Below the pieces are notes generated by a model. That model was not told the DNA's origin, ran no database searches, and worked only from the letters and a program-made list of their open reading frames with translations. Of a stretch of 64,000 nt of DNA, positions 54,784-61,400 are shown piece by piece. The stretch comes from VRUE01 sp963747765 (GTDB lineage Bacteria; Actinomycetota; Thermoleophilia; Solirubrobacterales; 70-9): assembly GCA_963747765.1 (NCBI GenBank), contig CAVVGH010000006.1:194932-258931 (forward strand). Direction: 5' to 3'. The position numbers and the translations under genes were made by a program. Within the stretch, counting starts at the first letter, position 1, and the number at the start of each line of letters is the position of its first letter.

Positions 54784-55350
54784 GTGACAGTAAAAACAGC
54801 AGTCAGCAGATTCCATATCCACGACGAGTTGACGGCCCCTGAGGAGAGCGCCCCCCTGCTCAAGAGCATCCAGGCGGCCGGTGGCGCGGTGACGAAGTTC
54901 GTCGGCGTGCTGGCCGGCGCTCCCGCCGTCCTCCGCGCCTACACGCGGATGCGCTCCGAGCTTCGCAGCGGCGTCCTTCCGCGGCCCACCCGCGAGCGGA
55001 TCGCCCTGGCGGTCGCCGAGCATCGCGAAGACTCCTACAGCATCGCCCAGCACGCCAAGTCGGCACGCCGGGTCGGCCTTGGCCTGGATGAGGTGTCTCG
55101 AGCCCGCAGCTTCGGGTCCGCGGACGCCAAGGAGGATGCGCTGCTGAAATACCTGCAGGCGACGCTGGAGGCTGGCGGCTATCCGCCCCATCACCTCCAT
55201 GAGGAAGCCCGCGAGATTGGCTGGACCGACGAGGAGATCCTCGAGGCGGTTGCGCATCTAGCGCTGAACGAGTTTCAGAGCCTGATCGCAAGCGCGGCGG
55301 CCCTGCCGCAGGACCAGGCCACGCCTCGCACGCTTCCCTCCGCGGCCTGA
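54784..55350 (+). CDS. Carboxymuconolactone decarboxylase / AhpD-like protein without CxxC
   Basis: A 188-aa all-helical protein. Residues about 45-150 follow the AhpD/CMD pattern: LRSGVLPRPTRERIALAVAE, then EDSYSIAQHAKSARRVGL, then WTDEEILEAVAHLALNEFQS. The Cys-x-x-Cys-x-x-x-His active site of peroxidase members reads DSYSIAQH here, so both thiols are missing and alkylhydroperoxidase activity is unlikely. A non-redox CMD-type role or ligand binding remains possible. GTG 54784 follows a strong Shine-Dalgarno. Confidence 0.8.
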   Translation: MTVKTAVSRFHIHDELTAPEESAPLLKSIQAAGGAVTKFVGVLAGAPAVLRAYTRMRSELRSGVLPRPTRERIALAVAEHREDSYSIAQHAKSARRVGLGLDEVSRARSFGSADAKEDALLKYLQATLEAGGYPPHHLHEEAREIGWTDEEILEAVAHLALNEFQSLIASAAALPQDQATPRTLPSAA

Positions 55351-55353
55351 GCG

Positions 55354-56088
55354 TCAGCGCTCGAGGACGACAGCGGTGTAGAGCAGGCGGGCCGTACGGT
55401 AGCGGCAGCCGTATGTAGCGCGTGTGCCAACCTGCTGTTGCGGCTGGCCCTGACGCACCGCTGTGGTGTTGGTGCACTCGCCCGGCACGCGGCTGGCCCG
55501 CCACGCGTCCTGCGCGGACAGGTTCTGGGCGAACGCAGGTGCCCAGGTCGGGATCGTGAGCCCGACGATGTCGCCCTTTTCGACCTTCAGCGAGGCGCCG
55601 AACCGAACGGTCTGCCCCAGGTAGGGGCTGAGAACGTGGATCGACCCCTGCCGGCGCAAGTTGTAACGCGGTGGCGTCGTGCCCGGGACGCGACGCAGGA
55701 TCGCCAGCCGCGCCTCCGGCGGCGTGCCGAAGAAGCCGTTGAAGAAGGAGCGCTGCTTGGGGGTCGGCTGGGCCAAAGTGAGAGTCCAGGCCTTCACCTT
55801 GCCCGCCCGTTTCACGCTGAACGGCAGCGTCGACTGACTCGTGCTGACCTGGAAGCCGGTCACGCTGCCGACCGCCTGACAGGGCGTCTCCGGACAGGAC
55901 GGGTCCGGCATGGTCGAGGTCCCACCGAGCACGACGGTGGTCCGCGAGCTGGTCGCGGCGCCGGCGCGCACCGTCAGCGCGGCGAGTATCGAAAGGCAGA
56001 GGACAAGCGCCAGAGCCATCGCCCACCAACCACGTCCCGCGGCCAGATGCGCAGCGACACCTCTATGCGGCGAACCTGTCATGCCCAT
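55354..56088 (-). CDS. Secreted beta-rich protein of unknown function
   Basis: A 244-aa protein with a signal peptide (WWAMALALVLCLSILAALTV then RAGA) and a mature part rich in beta strands: GSVTGFQVSTSQSTLPFSVK, GKVKAWTLTLAQPTPKQRSF, EARLAILRRVPGT, YLGQTVRFGASLKVEKGDIV. This arrangement looks like a lectin or jelly-roll fold often seen in actinobacterial surface proteins; no catalytic residues are obvious. It ends four bases from the convergent AhpD-like gene. Confidence 0.7.
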   Translation of the reverse strand: MGMTGSPHRGVAAHLAAGRGWWAMALALVLCLSILAALTVRAGAATSSRTTVVLGGTSTMPDPSCPETPCQAVGSVTGFQVSTSQSTLPFSVKRAGKVKAWTLTLAQPTPKQRSFFNGFFGTPPEARLAILRRVPGTTPPRYNLRRQGSIHVLSPYLGQTVRFGASLKVEKGDIVGLTIPTWAPAFAQNLSAQDAWRASRVPGECTNTTAVRQGQPQQQVGTRATYGCRYRTARLLYTAVVLER

Positions 56089-56151
56089 GCTCCCTTCGTC
56101 GAAAACGCGCTTCGGGGCCGAAGACTAGCCGTACGGTCGGCTGCAGGGTGC

Positions 56152-56649
56152 CTAGCGCCGGCCGTCGTTCAGCGCAACCGCGTATCTGACCGAGCCCGAG
56201 CCGTTGAAGCTGAGGGCCTGGCGGGCGCCGTTGGTCAGGTCCCAGGTTCGGCCGCGCGCATAGGGCCCGCGGTCGATCACCCTGGCGACCACCTGCTTGC
56301 CACCGTAGAGGAACCTCACCGCGGTGCCACAGGGCAGGCGCCGGTGAGCGACCCCGATCGTCTGCGGTCGCAGCACCTGCCCGCAGGCCGTGCGGTGCCC
56401 GTAGAAGCCCGGCCCGTACCAGGTGGCGCGCGCCGATCTCAGCGGGCTGAATACGAATCCACCGGCAGCATCGGGGCTGAGCGTCGACGCGCCACCGGTG
56501 AGCCCCTGCGCGGGAGCGGCACAGACGACTGTCGTCGCGACGATCGTGAGCAGAGCTGCGCAGCGCACGCGCCGCGAAGAGCGCCTTTTCCCAATGCGCT
56601 CACACCGTGAGTGATCTTTCCGCCAGCGGCGGTTCTTGCCTAGCTCCAT
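56152..56649 (-). CDS. RlpA-like cell wall protein
   Basis: A 165-aa exported protein with a basic leader and hydrophobic signal (ALLTIVATTVVCAAPAQG) and a C-terminal double-psi beta-barrel (about 75-160): ARATWYGPGFYGHRTACGQV, LPCGTAVRFLYGGKQVVARV, IDRGPYARGRTWDLTNGA. RlpA-type and related barrels bind or cleave peptidoglycan glycans. The gene is preceded by a c-di-AMP riboswitch, the arrangement known for actinobacterial wall-remodelling hydrolases, which supports a wall-growth role. Confidence 0.88.
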   Translation of the reverse strand: MELGKNRRWRKDHSRCERIGKRRSSRRVRCAALLTIVATTVVCAAPAQGLTGGASTLSPDAAGGFVFSPLRSARATWYGPGFYGHRTACGQVLRPQTIGVAHRRLPCGTAVRFLYGGKQVVARVIDRGPYARGRTWDLTNGARQALSFNGSGSVRYAVALNDGRR

Positions 56650-56775
56650 GCTCTTTCCAGGCGCTTACGGGGTTAGCTGTCGGGCTCGCGCTGAAAGAGC
56701 TGCGCTACGCGGCAGATGCCGGCGATTCGCCCCAGTCATTGGGTCCCCCGTTCCCCGCGATATTTAGGCGGGGAC
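56650..56775 (-). promoter_or_regulatory. Cyclic di-AMP riboswitch (ydaO/yuaA class)
   Basis: Read on the minus strand the leader contains the conserved blocks of the class in order: GCGGGGAACGGGGGACCCA, then CTGGGGCGAATC, then GCGTAGCGC, then CTCTTTCAGCGCGAGCCCGA, then CAGCTAACCCCGTAAGCGCC, ending just before the RlpA-like ATG. The GGGGGACCCA, GGGGYGAAUC and CAGCUAACC-CGUA-GCG elements are diagnostic. In this class ligand binding usually turns expression off. Boundaries are approximate. Confidence 0.88.
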
Positions 56776-56863
56776 TCAGCGAAGTGGCGGAACGTTAGCA
56801 AAGGCTAAGACGGAATTTGTGAATCCCACATGAAGCTCCCGCCTGCGCGGTTGCGCGCGCATT

Positions 56864-56889
56864 GGAAAGGCCCCTTGCGGGGCCTTTCC
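56864..56889 (-). terminator. rnpB terminator hairpin
   Basis: GGAAAGGCCCC and GGGGCCTTTCC pair around TTGC immediately after the 3' end of rnpB on the minus strand, ending in TTTCC. It also stands between rnpB and the riboswitch leader and would insulate the two transcripts. Confidence 0.75.
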
Positions 56890-56893
56890 GTTA

Positions 56894-57258
56894 GCGGGCC
56901 TGTAAGCCGGATCCTGTCGTGAGCAACCATCTATCTCGCCGGGGCTTGAGCCCCGTCGGGGCCGCCGAGGCGGCCCTGCGGCCTACCTGGACCTCGCCGG
57001 GCAGGGTCGACGGTCCTGTTTGGCCTTGCTCCGGGCGGGGTTTGCCTGGCCGCCGCGTCACCGCGGCGCCGGTGCGCTCTTACCGCACCATTTCACCTTT
57101 GCCTGTACGCGGCTCACGTGTGGCAGCGTCATCGGCCGTGTGTTTCTGTGGCACTTTCCCGCGGGTTTCCCCGGGTGGGCGTTACCCACCGCCCTCGCCC
57201 TGTGGAGTCCGGACTTTCCTCGAGGGGTTTTCTCTCCCCCCGCGATCGCTCAGCCCGC
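56894..57258 (-). ncRNA. rnpB: RNase P RNA, bacterial type A
   Basis: Catalytic RNA that matures tRNA 5' ends. The minus strand begins GCGGGCTGAGCGATCGCGGG and shows the universally conserved GAGGAAAGTCCGGACTCC, then CAGGGCG, GGTGGGTAACGCCCACC, the GGGAAAGTGCCACAGAAA region, and near the 3' end GGATCCGGCTTACAGGCCCGC-type closing sequence that pairs with the 5' end. Length about 365 bases is normal. Confidence 0.95.
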
Positions 57259-57313
57259 AAAGGAAATGGTAGTCGCTGAATGGCCTACCGCAAGCGGATC
57301 GCCCGGCGCAGCA

Positions 57314-57928
57314 CTACACCTTGCGCAGAACGCCGATCACCCGGCCGAGCACCGCCGCCTCGGTCGTGCGGATCGGCTCCATCGCATCGTTCTCCGGCTG
57401 CAGCCGAACGTGGTCGGCCTCCCGGTAGAAGCGCTTTACGGTCGCCTCGTCGCCGATCAGGGCCACGACGATCTCGCCATCGCTCGCCTCCTCGGCGGGG
57501 CGAACGACCACGTAGTCACCGGCGAATATGCCGACTTCCTTCATGCTTTCGCCGCGCACCCGCAGGACGTAGTCGCCTTCCTCGCCGCCGATCACGTCCG
57601 GAATCTCGATGTACTCCTCGACGTTCTCCTCGGCGAGGATCGGCTCCCCGGCGGCGACCTGGCCCACCAGCGGCAGCCCCGAACCCTCCGGCAGGATCGT
57701 CTTCTTCGCCTTGTCGAAAAGCAACTCGATCGCCCGCGGCTTCGATGGATCGCGGCGCAGCAGCCCGATCTTCTCGAGATTGGCGAGGTGGGCATGGACC
57801 GTCGAGGAAGAGTGCAGCCCCACCGCCTTGCCGATCTCCCGCACAGTGGGTGGGTAACCCGTCTTCGCCGCATAGCGGCGAATGAAATCGAAGATCTCCT
57901 TCTGCCTTTTGGTCAGGTCCAGGTCCAC
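57314..57928 (-). CDS. lexA: LexA repressor
   Basis: SOS repressor and self-cleaving peptidase. The 204-aa product has an N-terminal winged helix (TKRQKEIFDFIRRYAAKTGY, PPTVREIGKAVGLHSSSTVH), the Ala-Gly cleavage site in GQVAAGEPILAEEN, the catalytic Ser in VRGESMKEVGI and Lys in GDEATVKRFYRE. GTG 57928 (VDLDLTKRQ) is preceded by a perfect GAGGAGG; the longer open frame reaches into the tRNA-Leu and is rejected. A LexA box lies upstream, so it should autoregulate. Confidence 0.96.
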   Translation of the reverse strand: MDLDLTKRQKEIFDFIRRYAAKTGYPPTVREIGKAVGLHSSSTVHAHLANLEKIGLLRRDPSKPRAIELLFDKAKKTILPEGSGLPLVGQVAAGEPILAEENVEEYIEIPDVIGGEEGDYVLRVRGESMKEVGIFAGDYVVVRPAEEASDGEIVVALIGDEATVKRFYREADHVRLQPENDAMEPIRTTEAAVLGRVIGVLRKV

Positions 57929-57958
57929 CGAGCAATCCTCCTCAGCGCATCGGTCGTT

Positions 57959-57972
57959 CGAACACCTGTTCG
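57959..57972. promoter_or_regulatory. LexA/SOS box
   Basis: CGAACACCTGTTCG is a perfect match to the Gram-positive and actinobacterial LexA consensus CGAAC-N4-GTTCG and lies 31 bases upstream of the lexA start. Established knowledge of this class predicts repression of lexA by its own product, relieved on DNA damage. Confidence 0.9.
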
Positions 57973-58079
57973 CCAGGCTACCGGCTCGCCCGGACGCTTT
58001 CAAGCCACCCCGAAGCGCGCAGCGCCTCGCCGGCGCAACGCCCCCGGCCCGCACCGACCATCTAGAATCCCATCCTCCC

Positions 58080-58165
58080 GCGGCTGTGGCGGAACTGGTA
58101 GACGCGCAAGGTTGAGGGCCTTGTGCCCCTAACGGGGCGTGATGGTTCGACTCCATTCAGCCGCA
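58080..58165 (+). tRNA. tRNA-Leu (GAG)
   Basis: An 86-base class II tRNA: acceptor GCGGCTG/CAGCCGC, anticodon stem CAAGG/CCTTG with loop TTGAGGG giving anticodon GAG, long variable arm TGCCCCTAACGGGGCGT, T loop GGTTCGACTCC, discriminator A. CCA is not encoded. It marks the boundary between normal GC-rich DNA and the lower-GC surface-protein locus. Confidence 0.95.
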
Positions 58166-58167
58166 TT

Positions 58168-58196
58168 CGAAACCCCCTGGAAATCAGGGGGTTTCG
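58168..58196 (+). terminator. tRNA-Leu terminator hairpin
   Basis: CGAAACCCCCT and AGGGGGTTTCG pair perfectly around GGAAATC, starting two bases after the tRNA. The right arm contains GTTTCG but no long T run; function as a terminator is likely given position. Confidence 0.7.
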
Positions 58197-58493
58197 CATT
58201 TCCTGACCCTTCTACTCAGGAAGCCCCTCCCCCGCTCGTGCGCCAGTTCGTGCGCCAGCCAGACAGTCGCAGTGTTTGCTGTGTCGATCCACTTGGAGAA
58301 CCCACAGGCCGGGTGCCAACGACGCGTCCGGACAGAATGCGGACGCACGGCGGCTCGGAACTCGCCCGGTCAGGCGAGTCGTGAACCGGTTTGGCTGGAA
58401 CTGGTGGCGAACTTGCACTAGCTCGTGAACCGGTGCTTCTACTGCGGCCGACCACCGCCCACTGAATAGGGACGCGCCGCCCGGATCAAGTTC
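58197..58493. other. Gap between tRNA-Leu and the surface-protein locus
   Basis: No gene recognised. There are short direct repeats (GTGCGCCAG at 58239 and nearby; TCGTGAACCGG at about 58379 and 58425). No integrase fragment or second copy of the tRNA 3' end was found. Confidence 0.5.
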
Positions 58494-61400
58494 CTAGCAC
58501 GGTCCCTGAAGAGCGGCGCGTTTGGGATGGCCAGGATGCGGCGGGCGCGGGTAGCTCTTGATTCTGACCGGCACTCGGTAGACAGCTAGGGCAGCCACCT
58601 CACCGCTCGACGCATCCCTGACCACGTTCTTGATGAGTGCTCGAGCGTGAGTCTTGCCCGGGCCCGGCGTACAGCGGTAGCGGTAGCGCTCCAGGCTCGG
58701 AATCGGCTCAGGCCACCCCGGAGACTTGGGCGCAGACGCATAGCCTTCGCCACCTTTGTTCGTCACCCAATCATTGGTGTCGCAGACGAAGGTTTTGCCG
58801 GCTTCGGTGGTTTCCCAGCAACTCTTTCCTTCGGCTTCCTTTTCGGCTTCGAGCTCTTCCTTGACTTTCTGGTCATTGCGGGTTGGACGGACGAACCCCC
58901 CAACGTTGATCCACCGAGCGTGGTTGGTCGGGTTCTGCAGCTGGAGCCGGACCGAAGGCACTCGCTTGACGCTTGCGTCGCATTCATCCGGCAGCGCCGG
59001 CCAGTCAGCTTCGACGAAGATGCTCTGGGTCTTGCGGTCCCCGGGATGTCGGACCCAAGCTTCCACCACCTTGGGCCTGGCGAGCCCAGCCTTCGCGCAG
59101 GGGCTCTTGGAATCGGTGGCCAGCATCAAGCGTCTGACCCTCAAGCCCGTACGGTGCGTCCGAGACCGTTGAGTCGTGTGCTGGTTGGGCTTCAGGACGA
59201 TCGAACGCGGCCGCAGACCCCTCCCGCGCAACTGCGCCCGCAACCGACGTTTGCCGGCCTTGCGCAGCAGGGCCTTGCCGACTCTGGTCAGCTTGATAGG
59301 GACCGTTCTTTGCTTGCCAGCAGGAATGCTGAAACGACCGCGCCCGATAACCACCCGACGGCTCCGCTTCTGCTTCCGGCGACTACTGTGCACCTGCTTG
59401 TGTCCTTTTCCGCGCCGCTGGCCATCTTGGAGCACTAGCTTGGCCACGCCCCTGCAGGCACTCGTACCGCCACATCGCATGATTAGGTTGACAAGACCTC
59501 GTCTTGCCAGAGCCACTCTTGCGGCAACGGCCACCCCGAGTCTTGATGCTGACTGCTCGCTAGAGCCTAGCTGGGTTACCGTTCCCGTCGAACTACCAGC
59601 GGCCTGGGTAGCCGGAGGGGCCGCGGCCCTATCGAAGTCAGCGCTAACGGCTAGATCGCTGGTGAGGGTGACTTCACAGGACGCCGTACCTGAACAGCCA
59701 CCCCCCGACCAACCACTAAAGTGCGAGTCCGACCCAGGATCAGCACTCAGCACAATATGCGAACCGTGGGCGAATGTGGTCGAGCAGGTCGAGCCGCACT
59801 CAATACCGGCCGGGCTACTGTTGACAGTTCCCGAGCCTGAGCCGCTCTTTGTGATTGACAGCGCGTGCGTCGCTTGCAGGGTGACCCCGGTGATCGATGA
59901 TTGTCCGATGTTGCCAGCACCGTCATATGCCACTGCGCGGAAGCTGTAGTTCCCGTCTGAGGAGGCTTCATAGGTTGCATGTTCGGGAGAGTCTGCCGTG
60001 CGCCACAATTGGAATGGACCGCCGTTTTCCGACACTTCCAGGCGCCAAAGACGGATACCCGCGGCGTCGTCGGTTCCGCCCCATTCGACGTCCGCGGCAA
60101 GCGGTTCGGACGCCTGCGAAGCGGCCACGGTCGGGGTCGGTGCCTGTTTATCAACAATGTTTGTCCAGGTCGGCGTCTCGATCGGTTCGTTGGAGTCGAA
60201 CTGGATGCTCGCAGAGTGGCGATACTTGCACCGCTTGCGAGTAGCTGCGGCTCGACCGTATAGAGCAGTTCGCCTTCCCCCTCCGGGGGGTTCTGGTTGG
60301 GAGGCAGCACCCCGATTGCGGGGTCGTCCGGTGTTTCCAACGTATCGGGATCTATAGCCACGAGTTCCGCTTCGAGCTCTTCCCCTGTCACCGATGCAGT
60401 GACATGAATTTTGACATTGACGTCCGGCCGCAAATCGAAAGTCTCGTCGAGCGTTGGGCTGGGATAGGGCAGGATGTAATGCGTTTCGCCGAAGCGAATC
60501 CCAGCGAAAAGGACGAGAGCTAGGCCTGAAAGGTGCTTGCATCCAAATGGTTGCGAATCTTGATTGTCTCTGCCGCGGCTCCGGCGGACGGCAGGTTTTC
60601 GAACAACACCTTATATGTGAGAGCCGTGTTGGCCTGAATGCAGTGCTCTGGTCCAACGCCAGCGGGACCCTCTAGCTCGTTGGGGTCGATCGAAACCAGG
60701 CTCTGCTGGGCAAGAGACGCCTGCTGCCCCATAAACAGACAAGTCACTGACGAGGCCTGCGGCGGTGTTAGCACTACCGACGACCTCGGTTCCGCGTAAT
60801 GCCATTCCGATCGCGGTCTTCGCTAGGGTGGCCTCGGGAAATGCGACTTCCCCGGCGCATAGCGCACCGTCAATAGCCCAGCTAAACGCATGTCCCCCAA
60901 CTCCAGAAGTTCTCGCCGCCCTTAGCGTCAACCACGCCGTCGATGATCGCAAATTAGAGGCTAAGCCGACACAGTTGCCGTATGGAATCACGTCATCCGC
61001 AAGTCCGAGGGCAACACCCGCAGTTGCGCCTGCAATGGTGCCCGCACAGGTGACGACTTCGTTTCCGCCTTCAACAGACTGCATTGAACGGGTAGCCGCA
61101 CTTTCACCCCCGGGGCCTAGTGGCACGGTAAGGCACTGCCCGGTGAAGGCGCGGAGCTGGTAGCTAGCTGTCGTCGGGATCGTGATCGTAAAGTCCATTG
61201 AGATTGAGCGACCTGCCCGGGACCCTAGCCACCATAAAGGGGGCGATCAGTTCGGCCATACTCGTAAGCGTCTCGCTCGCTTGGTCGTAATTTGGTTTGT
61301 CATTGACACTTCGTTAGCACTGCCAGTCGGAGTGTAGGTGCCAAAAGCGGGCGTAAGCGTTGCGTTGGCCGGCGGTCCTTCGCAGGACGACTGGTACTGC

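Noticed and set aside
58197..58493. Integrase remnant next to tRNA-Leu
   Set aside because: Six-frame reading shows no tyrosine-recombinase motif and no repeated tRNA end; the island idea rests only on composition and gene content.
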